The translations under genes were made by a program, and so were the position numbers. A stretch of DNA of 64,000 nt, from positions 124,001 to 188,000 of the forward strand of contig NZ_JACSPY010000006.1 in the NCBI RefSeq assembly GCF_014836885.1. Reading direction: 5' to 3'. The notes under the pieces were generated by a model that did no database searches, was not told the origin of the DNA, and saw nothing but the letters and a program-made list of their open reading frames with translations. Origin of the DNA: Brevibacterium gallinarum (GTDB lineage Bacteria > Actinomycetota > Actinomycetes > Actinomycetales > Brevibacteriaceae). This document shows, piece by piece, positions 51,368-58,974 of the stretch; position 1 is the stretch's first letter, and each line of letters opens with the position of its first letter.

Positions 51368-53472
51368 GCGGCGCATACTCCCCACCGGATGAGCGCCCAC
51401 TCAGGCTGCAGATGCTGTACGAATGGACTATGGACAACCCCCGTGGCACCACCGCCGGCCAGCCCATCCGCGCCCTCACCGTCGCTCAGGCGCTGGCGGC
51501 GTGCGAGACGATCGGCCGCGACCTCAACGCCATCGTCGAGACCCTCCCGGTCGACCCGCGCGCTGCCGGCATGCCGATCGCGGTCAAGGACGTCATCGAC
51601 ATCGCCGGCTCCCTCACCACGATGGGCTCCCACGTCCGACCCGAGGAGCCGGCCACCGCCTCGGCGGCGGTCATCGAACTGTGCGAGCGCCTCGGCATGG
51701 TGCCGGTGGCCAAGACGACCTGCCAGGAGCACTCCTACGGCATCATGGGTGAGGAGAGCACGCACGGCCGCGGCGTCAACCCGATCTGGCCCGGCTATAC
51801 CACCGGGGGCTCCAGCTACGGCTCCGCGCTCGCCGTCGCCGCCGGCATCGTGCCCACAGCCCTCGGCACCGACACGGCCGGATCCGTGCGCGTGCCGGCC
51901 GCGTGTGCGGGCATCGTCGGCTTCAAACCGACGCTCGGCCGGCTCCCGACCGCCGGCGTCGCCCCGCTGTCAGACAGCTTCGACACCATCGGCCTCTTCA
52001 CCCGCACCCCGGCTGAGCTTGCCACCCTGTGGCCCCGGTTCGCCGCAGCCTGCCCCGGCCCGGTGCCCGGGCAGGCCACGGTGCCCGCCGCCGAGGTGGG
52101 GGACCAGCGACTGCAGGGCCTCGCCTCCGATGAGGGGCGCCGCGTGCTGCGGATCGGCGTCTTCGCCGCCGACGACCTAGGTGCCGGGGCGCACCCCGGC
52201 GACGGCATCGCCCATGACCGCACATGGTTCGAGGCCCGCGTGCGGCCGTGGCTGGAGCAGCGCTGCGCGGCCGCAGCCGCCGAGGGGTGGCAGATCGAGC
52301 TCGTCGACCTCACCGGCGTCTTCGACCTCCCCGCGATGGCCCAGAGCTACTCGACCGTGCGCGCCCGGGAGAGCTGGCTCATCCACCGCCCGGCCTGGGA
52401 GGCCGGCCGCCGCGACTATCAGCCGCAGGTGCGGGCGAACATCGAACACGATCAGACGGTCAGCGCTGCTGACTATGAGCGCGCGAAGGCCGACTGTGCG
52501 GAGCTGCGCGCTGCCGCAGCCGAGGTGTTCGCCCGGGTCGATGTCATCCTCACCCCGACGATGGGCTGCCAGCCGGTGCCGTGGGAGGCTGCCGACCAGG
52601 GCGTGCGCTGGGCGTTCCGGGCCTACACGCAGCTGTTCAACGTGCTCGGCTGGCCGGCGATGAGCGTGCCCATCGATGCGCTTCCGCGGCTGCTGCCCGG
52701 TGCTGACGGGCAGGTCACGGCGCAGTTCCCTGCCAGTGTGCAGATCGCCGCAGCCCCGTGGCGGGACAGTGCGCTCGTCGACATCGTCGCCCGGATTGTC
52801 GCCGCCGGCGCAGATGAGGCGCGGGGCGATGGAGCGAACGGGGATCATCCGAGTGCCGCTGGAACACGCGGCGATGAAGCGAACGGCGACGGAGCGAACG
52901 GCGGAGAGGGCGCTGCCGGTGCGGAAGCCGGGCAGGGCCCGGTCGAGCAGGTGGTGCTCGTCTCTGATGACGGTGCCGCACTCGGCGCCGCAGACAAAGC
53001 CACTGTGCACACCGCTGACACGCCGCTGCACCAGGCGTTCTCCTGCTTCGTCTTCGACACCGCCGGCCGGGTGCTGCTGACCCGCCGCGCCCTGAGCAAG
53101 AAGACCTGGCCGGGCGTGTGGACCAACGCCCTCTGCGGGCACCCCGGGCCTGGCGAACCGCTCGCTGCCGCCGTGCACCGGCGTGCCGCCGAAGAGCTCG
53201 GCTGCCGGCTGGGTGACCTCACCACAGTGCTGCCGGCCTACCGCTACCGGGCGACCGACGCCTCGGGCATGGTGGAGAACGAGATCTGCCCGGTCTTCAC
53301 CGCCGTGCTCACCGGCGACCTCGACCCGGCCGCTGACGAAGTCGCCGAATACGACTGGGTCGAACCCGAAGATCTCGACGCCGCTGTGGCCGGCGTGCCG
53401 TTCATGTTCAGCCCGTGGATGCAGGAGGAATGGCAGCTGCTGCGCGCCGCCACCGGCCCACAGCAGGCATAA
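51361..53472 (+). CDS. Amidase-signature enzyme fused to type I isopentenyl-diphosphate delta-isomerase
   Basis: A 703-residue fusion in one uninterrupted frame. Residues 1 to about 480 are an amidase-signature domain with the full Ser-cisSer-Lys triad: K76 (PIAVKDVID), S151 (GGSSYGS) and S175 (GTDTAGSVRVPA), spaced 75 and 24 residues as in fatty acid amide hydrolase. Residues 481-527 are a Gly/Ala/Asp/Asn/Glu linker with GDGANG repeats. Residues 528-703 are a complete Nudix-fold IDI (VLVSDDGAALGAADKATVHT) with catalytic C592 (NALCGHP) and E639/E641 (MVENEICPVF). IDI interconverts IPP and DMAPP for carotenoids, whose operon lies 4-9 kb away. The amide substrate is unknown. ATG 51361 lies on a leftward promoter, so ATG 51412 or 51430 may be the true start; GTG 52951 could also start free IDI. 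Confidence 0.9.
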   Translation: MSSGAYSPPDERPLRLQMLYEWTMDNPRGTTAGQPIRALTVAQALAACETIGRDLNAIVETLPVDPRAAGMPIAVKDVIDIAGSLTTMGSHVRPEEPATASAAVIELCERLGMVPVAKTTCQEHSYGIMGEESTHGRGVNPIWPGYTTGGSSYGSALAVAAGIVPTALGTDTAGSVRVPAACAGIVGFKPTLGRLPTAGVAPLSDSFDTIGLFTRTPAELATLWPRFAAACPGPVPGQATVPAAEVGDQRLQGLASDEGRRVLRIGVFAADDLGAGAHPGDGIAHDRTWFEARVRPWLEQRCAAAAAEGWQIELVDLTGVFDLPAMAQSYSTVRARESWLIHRPAWEAGRRDYQPQVRANIEHDQTVSAADYERAKADCAELRAAAAEVFARVDVILTPTMGCQPVPWEAADQGVRWAFRAYTQLFNVLGWPAMSVPIDALPRLLPGADGQVTAQFPASVQIAAAPWRDSALVDIVARIVAAGADEARGDGANGDHPSAAGTRGDEANGDGANGGEGAAGAEAGQGPVEQVVLVSDDGAALGAADKATVHTADTPLHQAFSCFVFDTAGRVLLTRRALSKKTWPGVWTNALCGHPGPGEPLAAAVHRRAAEELGCRLGDLTTVLPAYRYRATDASGMVENEICPVFTAVLTGDLDPAADEVAEYDWVEPEDLDAAVAGVPFMFSPWMQEEWQLLRAATGPQQA

Positions 53473-53478
53473 CCGCGT

Positions 53479-54393
53479 TCACGGGCGGGTCTGTGTGCGG
53501 GCCGGCAGGCCGAGCAGGCGGGCGCCGTTGTCCCACAGCACCGTGCGCAGCCACTCCTCCCCAAGGCCCAGCCGCACGAGAGCCTCGAGCTGATGGGCAT
53601 ACGGATACGGGATGTTCGGGAAGTCCGAACCGAGCACAACCCGCTCACGCAGCTCCGCCAGCCGTCCGACGTAGCGGTCGTCGAAGGGTGCGAGCCGGTT
53701 GGCGAAGTCGGTGGCGAACATCGTCGTATCGAGATGGACGTTGTCGAACTCCTCTGCCAGGTCGGCGAACTCGTGATACTCCGGCATCCCCATATGCGCG
53801 ATGACCGCCGTGAGCTGCGGGAAGTTGCGCAGCACCTGCCGCATATGCTCCGGGCCCGTATAGGTGCCCGGCCGCGGGCCGGAGCCCACATGGATGACGA
53901 CCGGCACCCTGGCTGCGGCCAGTGCCTCCCAGGCCGGGTCCAGCAGCGCGGAGTCCGGGGCGTAGTCACCGACCTGCACATGCATCTTGAACAGCCTGGC
54001 CCCAGCATCGAGGGCGGCCTGGACGTAGTCGCCGACACCGGGCTCCGGGTAGAGGGTGCCGCAGTGGATGACATCGTCATGAGCGGCAGCGAAGTCGGTG
54101 TTCCAGCCGTTGAGCCAGGCGGCCATCCCCGGCTTGTGCGGGTACGTCAGCGCCGGGATCGCCGGGATCCCGAAGCTGCGCGCGATCGAAAGCCGGGTGG
54201 CGGCGTCGAAGCGGTAGGTGATCGGCCAGTCCTGGCCGTAGACCTCGCCGGCGTTGTCGAAGACCGCCCACACCTTCTCCAGCATCCGCTCGGGCAGGAA
54301 GTGGATGTGGATGTCAGCCAGACCGGGCAGACCGAGGCCGCCGATGAAGGCTGGGATCTCGGCATCAGTGCGCGGGGCGGCAGGACTCGTCAT
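53479..54393 (-). CDS. Amidohydrolase-2 family metal hydrolase
   Basis: A 304-residue TIM-barrel hydrolase of the amidohydrolase-related family. The first metal motif is LADIHIHFLP near residue 27 (HxH), further His residues lie in VPVVIHVGSG and TAVIAHMGMPEYHE, and the late Asp is in VVLGSDFPNIPY; this order is that of the ACMSD/gamma-resorcylate-type branch, which decarboxylates or hydrolyses ring compounds. The substrate is not identifiable. It converges on the amidase-IDI gene with a six-base gap, and the oxidoreductase gene diverges from it. A role in pigment formation is not supported. Confidence 0.87.
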   Translation of the reverse strand: MTSPAAPRTDAEIPAFIGGLGLPGLADIHIHFLPERMLEKVWAVFDNAGEVYGQDWPITYRFDAATRLSIARSFGIPAIPALTYPHKPGMAAWLNGWNTDFAAAHDDVIHCGTLYPEPGVGDYVQAALDAGARLFKMHVQVGDYAPDSALLDPAWEALAAARVPVVIHVGSGPRPGTYTGPEHMRQVLRNFPQLTAVIAHMGMPEYHEFADLAEEFDNVHLDTTMFATDFANRLAPFDDRYVGRLAELRERVVLGSDFPNIPYPYAHQLEALVRLGLGEEWLRTVLWDNGARLLGLPARTQTRP

Positions 54394-54465
54394 GATCTCG
54401 ACGCTAGCAGGTCAGACGTCACGCCCTGGCCTCTCGACGCCGGCCGGAACGCCCGTTAGAGTGTT

Positions 54466-54477
54466 GAACAGACGTTC
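54466..54477. promoter_or_regulatory. Operator-like palindrome before the oxidoreductase gene
   Basis: GAACAGACGTTC, arms GAAC/GTTC around four bases. It lies between possible -35 (TTAGAG, 54456) and -10 (ATAGCT, 54479) elements. It shares its core with the operator at 40556-40567. Confidence 0.5.
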
Positions 54478-54530
54478 GATAGCTAAATTTCCGCGAGTGC
54501 AGGACAGCCGAGCGCAGCAAAGGAGAACCC

Positions 54531-55547
54531 ATGACCGTCAACCGCAGCATCCGCCTAGCCCGCCGCCCGCACGGCGAGCCCGTCGCAGACGACTTCCAGT
54601 TCGCCGAGGGCGAAGTCCCGACCCCCGGTGAGGGGCAGGCGCTCGTGCGCACCCGCTACCTCTCACTCGACCCGTACATGCGCGGGCGGATGTCCGATGC
54701 CAAGTCCTACGCCGCCCCGCTGGAGATCGGCGACGTCATCATCGGCGGCACCGTCGGCGAGGTCGTCGAATCCCATGACCCGAACCTCAAGGTCGGTGAC
54801 CTGGTGCAGAACTACGGCGGCTGGCAGGAGTACAGCCTCACGACCGCCAAGGAGGCCTTCGCCGTCGACGAGTCCGTCGCCCCGGCCAGCGCCTACCTCG
54901 GGATCCTCGGCATGACCGGCTTCACCGCCTACTCCGGCCTGCTGGCCATCGGCAAACCCACGGAAGGTGAGACCGTGGCCGTCGCCGCAGCCAGCGGCCC
55001 GGTCGGCTCGGCGGTCGGGCAGATCGCCAAGATCAAGGGCTGCCGCGCCGTCGGCATCGCCGGCGGGCCGCAGAAGGTCGAATACCTCAAGGAGCTCGGC
55101 TTCGACGTGGCACTCGATCACAAGGAGCCGGATCTGCGCGGCCGGCTGAAGGAAGCCGTCCCCGAGGGCATCGACGTGTACTTCGAAAACGTCGGCGGAC
55201 ATGTGTGGGATGCCGTGCTGCCGCGGCTGAACACCTACGCCCGCGTGCCGGTGTGCGGCCTCATCGCCAACTACAACCTCACCGAAGCCCCCGAGGGCCC
55301 GGACCGCTCGGCTGCGCTCATGGCAAATGTGCTCACCAAGAGCCTGACGCTGCGCGGCTTCATCCAGCTGGAGTTCGTGCGTGACATGTACAGCGACTTC
55401 CTGCGCGAGATGGGCCAGTGGGTCTCCGAGGGCAGGATCAGCTACCGCGAGGACGTCACCGAGGGCCTGGAGAACGCCCCGGAGACCTTCATCGGGATGC
55501 TCAACGGCAAGAACTTCGGCAAGACCATCATCAAGGTCGCCGACTGA
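54531..55547 (+). CDS. NADP-dependent MDR-family oxidoreductase (leukotriene B4 dehydrogenase-like)
   Basis: A 338-residue cytoplasmic reductase of the zinc-free MDR branch that includes prostaglandin reductase and CurA-like enzymes. Hallmarks are YLSLDPYMRGRM near the N-terminus, LGMTGFTAYSGLL, the nucleotide-binding VAAASGPVGSAVGQIAKI and GIDVYFENVGGHVWDAVL, and GFIQLEFV towards the end. No zinc-binding Cys set is present, which agrees with the family. ATG 54531 follows AAAGGAGAA at good spacing. It reduces alkenals or enones, by family; the physiological substrate is unknown. A palindromic operator lies upstream. Confidence 0.92.
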   Translation: MTVNRSIRLARRPHGEPVADDFQFAEGEVPTPGEGQALVRTRYLSLDPYMRGRMSDAKSYAAPLEIGDVIIGGTVGEVVESHDPNLKVGDLVQNYGGWQEYSLTTAKEAFAVDESVAPASAYLGILGMTGFTAYSGLLAIGKPTEGETVAVAAASGPVGSAVGQIAKIKGCRAVGIAGGPQKVEYLKELGFDVALDHKEPDLRGRLKEAVPEGIDVYFENVGGHVWDAVLPRLNTYARVPVCGLIANYNLTEAPEGPDRSAALMANVLTKSLTLRGFIQLEFVRDMYSDFLREMGQWVSEGRISYREDVTEGLENAPETFIGMLNGKNFGKTIIKVAD

Positions 55548-55583
55548 ACCAGCTGAATCCCAGCTGCACGGGACTGCCCGGGG

Positions 55584-56690
55584 TCAGCCGCGGAACGCGG
55601 CGAAGACCTCGGGCAGCTTCTCTGCCGGCACTCCGGCGCGCAGCGCGAGGATGAGCAGCAGCCGAGCCCGGTCGGCGTCCAGCGTCCCGGCCGGGATGAG
55701 GCCGCGGGAGAGCAGGTCGATCTCGGCTCCCGGGTAGCCGTAGGTGCGCTCGAGCACCGCCCCGGCTCCGGTGCGGCTGGCCAGCACCACCGGCATCTGC
55801 CCGGCCAGCTGCGCGACTGCCTCGACGGCACGGGTCGAGACGTGCCCGCCGCCGAGCCCGGCGATGACCGCACCGGCATATCCGGCCGCCGGCAGCCCTG
55901 CGAGGTAGGCGAGGTCGTCGTCGAAGCCGACGCCGACCAGCGCGACCCGCGGGACGTGCGGGACGCGCGGACCGGTACCCTCCGGCCCGGTACCCTCCGG
56001 ACTGGTACCCTCCGGCTGATAACCCGGCGTCTCGGGCGTCTCCCGGTCAGCATCGGTGCCGCCTGCCTCGGGCACGGTGAGCGTGCCGGGCAGGGTGGCG
56101 GGCATCTGCTGGAGGACGACGCGGTCCTCGCTCACCCAGCCCAGCGGCCCGGTCGACGGTGAGGCGAAGGCCGCGACCGAGGTGGTGTGCGTCTTCGCAA
56201 CGGTCAGCGGGCTGTGGATCTCATCGGCGAAGACGAGCAGGCTCGGCAGGCCGGTCAGCCGCGGGTCGAGGGCGGTCAGCGCTGCGGCGCGGACGTTGGC
56301 TGGGCCGTCGGCGCCGGGCAGGGTCGGGTTGCGCATCGCGCCGGTGGCGATGATCGGCAGGCCGGAGTCGTTGATGAGGGCGAGGACGAACGCGGAGTCG
56401 GCCAGCGTGTCGGTGCCCTGGGTGAGGACGACCCCGCGGGCTCCCTCGGCGCGGGCCTGCCGGGCGGATGCGACGACCGCATCGAGCATGCCCAGCGTGA
56501 TGCTGCCCGAGCCGACCTGCGCGACCTGATCGAAGGTCACCTCCGGTGCCCCGCCGGGCAGCGTGTCGAGTCCGGCGGCAGCGGCGATCTCGCTTGCGCT
56601 CACCGATGGGCTGACCCCTGCCGAGGCATCAGCACCGGAGTTCGTTGCGGCGATCGTGCCGCCGAGGGCGATGACATGCAGACGGGACAT
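55584..56690 (-). CDS. L-asparaginase (type I/II bacterial asparaginase fold)
   Basis: A 368-residue enzyme hydrolysing asparagine to aspartate and ammonia. The first catalytic Thr is in VIALGGTIAAT near residue 10 and the second in GVVLTQGTDTLADSAFVLAL, with the Asp and Lys relatives further on (THTTSVAAFASP). Residues 225-239 are an in-frame Pro-Glu-Gly-Thr repeat inserted in a loop. ATG 56690 follows CAGGAG, so the longer upstream frame is rejected. It is the distal gene of a leftward pair with the DUF4442 thioesterase (23-base gap). No signal peptide, so it is cytoplasmic. Confidence 0.93.
   Translation of the reverse strand: MSRLHVIALGGTIAATNSGADASAGVSPSVSASEIAAAAGLDTLPGGAPEVTFDQVAQVGSGSITLGMLDAVVASARQARAEGARGVVLTQGTDTLADSAFVLALINDSGLPIIATGAMRNPTLPGADGPANVRAAALTALDPRLTGLPSLLVFADEIHSPLTVAKTHTTSVAAFASPSTGPLGWVSEDRVVLQQMPATLPGTLTVPEAGGTDADRETPETPGYQPEGTSPEGTGPEGTGPRVPHVPRVALVGVGFDDDLAYLAGLPAAGYAGAVIAGLGGGHVSTRAVEAVAQLAGQMPVVLASRTGAGAVLERTYGYPGAEIDLLSRGLIPAGTLDADRARLLLILALRAGVPAEKLPEVFAAFRG
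55974..56018 (-). repeat. Three in-frame 15-nt repeats in the asparaginase gene
   Basis: GGTACCCTCCGG plus three variable bases at 55974, 55989 and 56004 (plus strand). They encode a Pro-Glu-Gly-Thr repeat in a loop of the asparaginase. Confidence 0.85.
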
Positions 56691-56713
56691 GGGACTCCTG
56701 GGAAAGAGGGCGG

Positions 56714-57238
56714 TCAGCGGTTCTTCGGGCGCGCGTAGAGCTGCTTGCGCACGGTCGCGACCACCGTGCCGGAGGCGTCGACGATGTCGTTCTCGAACCA
56801 CATGAGCGACTTGCCCTCAGCGTCGGCTTCGGCGCGCATCGCCTCGACGGCGGCGTCGTCGAGGCGGATCTCGGTGGTGACGGTGCCGCGGCCGGGGCTC
56901 TTGAAGTCGATCTCGCCGGCTTTGTCCCACACGATGTAGTCCGGGCCGAGACGGCGGAGCATGAGGATCATCCAGAACGGGTCGCTCATGGCAAACAGCG
57001 TCCCGCCGAAGTGCGTGCCGACGTAGTTCATGTTCAGCTTGCCCTGATGCAGCTCGACGCGGGCCGATGACCAGTCCGGGGCGATGTGACGCACCCGCAC
57101 ACCTGAGCCGCGGAACACCGGCCACACGTTCATCGCCGCAGCGAGCGTCTTGGGGTTCTCCTTCGCCTCCCGCACGAGATGCTGGGTGCGGGACCGGGCG
57201 GAGCGAAATGCCTGCTGGGCGCGATGCACAAGAACCAT
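56714..57238 (-). CDS. DUF4442 hot-dog-fold thioesterase-like protein
   Basis: A 174-residue cytoplasmic protein of the hot-dog fold. Characteristic blocks are FRGSGVRVRHIAPDW, NYVGTHFGGTLFAMSDPFWM (the helix with the His and Gly-rich turn) and EIDFKSPGRGTVTTEIRL. DUF4442 members resemble acyl-CoA thioesterases and are usually small. The start at ATG 57238 fits the fold's N-terminal helix. It lies 23 bases upstream of asparaginase and 46 bases downstream of the UbiA gene, so it may be the end of the carotenoid operon or the start of a two-gene unit. Substrate unknown. Confidence 0.85.
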   Translation of the reverse strand: MVLVHRAQQAFRSARSRTQHLVREAKENPKTLAAAMNVWPVFRGSGVRVRHIAPDWSSARVELHQGKLNMNYVGTHFGGTLFAMSDPFWMILMLRRLGPDYIVWDKAGEIDFKSPGRGTVTTEIRLDDAAVEAMRAEADAEGKSLMWFENDIVDASGTVVATVRKQLYARPKNR

Positions 57239-57284
57239 GCGGCTCAGTATAGGGCCCAGGCGGCACCAGACGCCCAGCGCCGCA

Positions 57285-58151
57285 TCAGCCGAACATGACC
57301 GCTGTGATCATGAGCATGGTGACGCAGAAGCCGACCGCATAATTCAGCCACAGGAACACCTGCCAGCCGGCCCGGGCGCATTCGGCTGCCGCATCCGTCA
57401 GCGACCAGAACCGGCCGGTGTTGAGCGCATACGGCACCGCCAGCACGGCGGCCAGCTGCACGAAGAGCGACCCGGCGCCGACCAGCAGCGCCCCGGCTGC
57501 CAGGTAGGCGATCGTCGCCAGGCGCACGGTTGCCGCCGCACCGATGACGGTGGCGATGGACTGCAACCCGCCGGCCCGGTCCGGTCCGATGTCCTGCACG
57601 GCGCCGAAGGCCTGGCTGGCGACACCCCAGATGAAGAAGGCCGCACAGATGAGTGCCGTGTCCCGGTTCAGGGGCGCGCCGGTCAGCGCCAGACCGTACC
57701 AGGCAGGGGAGGAGAAGTGCGTCGAGGAGGTCACGGCGTCGAGGAACGGGATCTCCTTGAACCGCAGCCCGCGCACACTGTAGGCAGCCACCGCGAACAT
57801 GCTGATGGCCAGCACGAGGTCCGCCCGCCAGTCGCCGAGGATCACAAGCGCTGCGAGGAACGGCAGGCAGGACACGGCCGCGGCAGTGAGGATCGTGCGG
57901 TGGTGCCTGGGCGCGGTGACGTGGCCTTCGATGCCGCCCTTGCGCGGGTTGCGGATATCGGATGCGTAGTCGAAGACGTCGTTGATCCCGTACATCGCCA
58001 GGTTGTACGGGATGAGGAAGAACAGACAGCCGAGCAGGAACGCTGCGTCGACACCGCCGCCGGTGAGCAGGTAGGCCGCCCCGAACGGGAAGGCGGTGTT
58101 GACCCAGGAGACCGGGCGGGAGGTGCGGGTCAGCAGACCGAGTGTGCTCAC
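57285..58151 (-). CDS. crtEb: UbiA-family lycopene elongase / prenyltransferase (CrtEb/LbtB-type)
   Basis: A 288-residue membrane prenyltransferase with about eight helices. The first Asp-rich motif is GINDVFDYASDIRNPRKGG (NDxxD at 57-61, with D65) and the second is VQDIGPDRAGG, both binding prenyl diphosphate through magnesium. In C50 carotenoid pathways this enzyme adds a DMAPP-derived C5 unit to each end of lycopene. Position directly after the split cyclase genes supports this role over ubiquinone or menaquinone synthesis. ATG 58151 overlaps the cyclase stop (ATGA), so they are co-translated. Confidence 0.9.
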   Translation of the reverse strand: MSTLGLLTRTSRPVSWVNTAFPFGAAYLLTGGGVDAAFLLGCLFFLIPYNLAMYGINDVFDYASDIRNPRKGGIEGHVTAPRHHRTILTAAAVSCLPFLAALVILGDWRADLVLAISMFAVAAYSVRGLRFKEIPFLDAVTSSTHFSSPAWYGLALTGAPLNRDTALICAAFFIWGVASQAFGAVQDIGPDRAGGLQSIATVIGAAATVRLATIAYLAAGALLVGAGSLFVQLAAVLAVPYALNTGRFWSLTDAAAECARAGWQVFLWLNYAVGFCVTMLMITAVMFG

Positions 58152-58609
58152 GACCCGCCCCGCCTGTCGGCATCATCGGGTCGGCTCGGTCGGTTCGCAT
58201 CATCGGGCCGGCGCGGTGTCCGGCGGTGACCGAGCAGCAGCCACAGGCTCGGCAGCGCGGCAACGGCGACGATCGTATACGCCAGGTCCTCGATCGGCAT
58301 GAGCCCGATGCTGATGCCCAGGTGGTTGTCGTAGGTGAACAGGCCGGCGGCGATCATGAGGTTGTCGAAGATCATCGTCAGCCCGATGAGCAGCGCCGCG
58401 GTGATCGCCAGGGCCCGCTGGTGGATGCGGGACCGGGAGGCGGTCATCGAGTCGTCGGCCGGCGCCGAGGCGGCGGGCCGGTGGACGGGATCGGTCGGGC
58501 TGCCGAGCCGGGCTGAGGAGGGATCGGAGTCACGCAGCCGCAGCAGTGCAGCGAACAGCAGCCCGAGGGCGGGGATGAGGAAGACGAGGTTGATGAGCGT
58601 ATAGGTCAC
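58148..58609 (-). CDS. C50 carotenoid epsilon/beta-cyclase subunit (CrtYd/CrtYf-type)
   Basis: A 153-residue membrane protein with three helices and a hydrophilic insertion. The conserved pattern is LIGLTMIFDNLMIAAGLFTY and GISIGLMPIEDLAYTIVAV, found in the second half of split lycopene cyclases. The Ser/Ala/Asp-rich insertion near residues 30-60 is longer than I would expect. It acts with the other cyclase subunit to close rings of the C50 chain; alone it is inactive by family. It overlaps both neighbours by four bases. Confidence 0.9.
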   Translation of the reverse strand: MTYTLINLVFLIPALGLLFAALLRLRDSDPSSARLGSPTDPVHRPAASAPADDSMTASRSRIHQRALAITAALLIGLTMIFDNLMIAAGLFTYDNHLGISIGLMPIEDLAYTIVAVAALPSLWLLLGHRRTPRRPDDANRPSRPDDADRRGGS

Positions 58610-58974
58610 GGCCGCTCACCGCCGGTCACCGGCGCCTCGGGTCCGGGGTCATCGGTGCTGCGCAGGTACGTGAGGATGCGCATCGACCCGGTGAAGACGA
58701 CCATCGTGACCCAGCAGAGGAAGAAGAGGAAGAAGACCTCCTCGACCGGCATCTCGGGGGCGAGCTCGAGACCGGTCATGTACGGGCTGTCACCGCGGTG
58801 GAACACCCCGAAGGCGATCCCGGCGGCATCCCAGAGGAGGAACACCGTCAGCCCCGCACCGTGGACGATCGCAGCCCGCTTCCAGTCGGCGAACCAGAAC
58901 AGCCGGTGGCGCCAGTCGAGCAGCGCCATCCCGGCGATCGAGAACAGCAGGCAGCCGAGGTAGACGACGCTCAC
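58606..58974 (-). CDS. C50 carotenoid epsilon/beta-cyclase subunit (CrtYc/CrtYe-type)
   Basis: A 122-residue membrane protein with three helices. Conserved blocks are YLGCLLFSIAGMALLDWRHR, LLWDAAGIAFGVFHRGDSPY and LELAPEMPVEEVFFLFFLCW, the last with the paired Glu typical of lycopene cyclase subunit 1. It forms the heterodimeric cyclase with the next gene. The start is GTG 58974, overlapping the CrtI stop (GTGA); a longer frame reads into crtI and is rejected. Ring type (epsilon for decaprenoxanthin, beta or gamma otherwise) cannot be set from sequence. Confidence 0.9.
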   Translation of the reverse strand: MSVVYLGCLLFSIAGMALLDWRHRLFWFADWKRAAIVHGAGLTVFLLWDAAGIAFGVFHRGDSPYMTGLELAPEMPVEEVFFLFFLCWVTMVVFTGSMRILTYLRSTDDPGPEAPVTGGERP

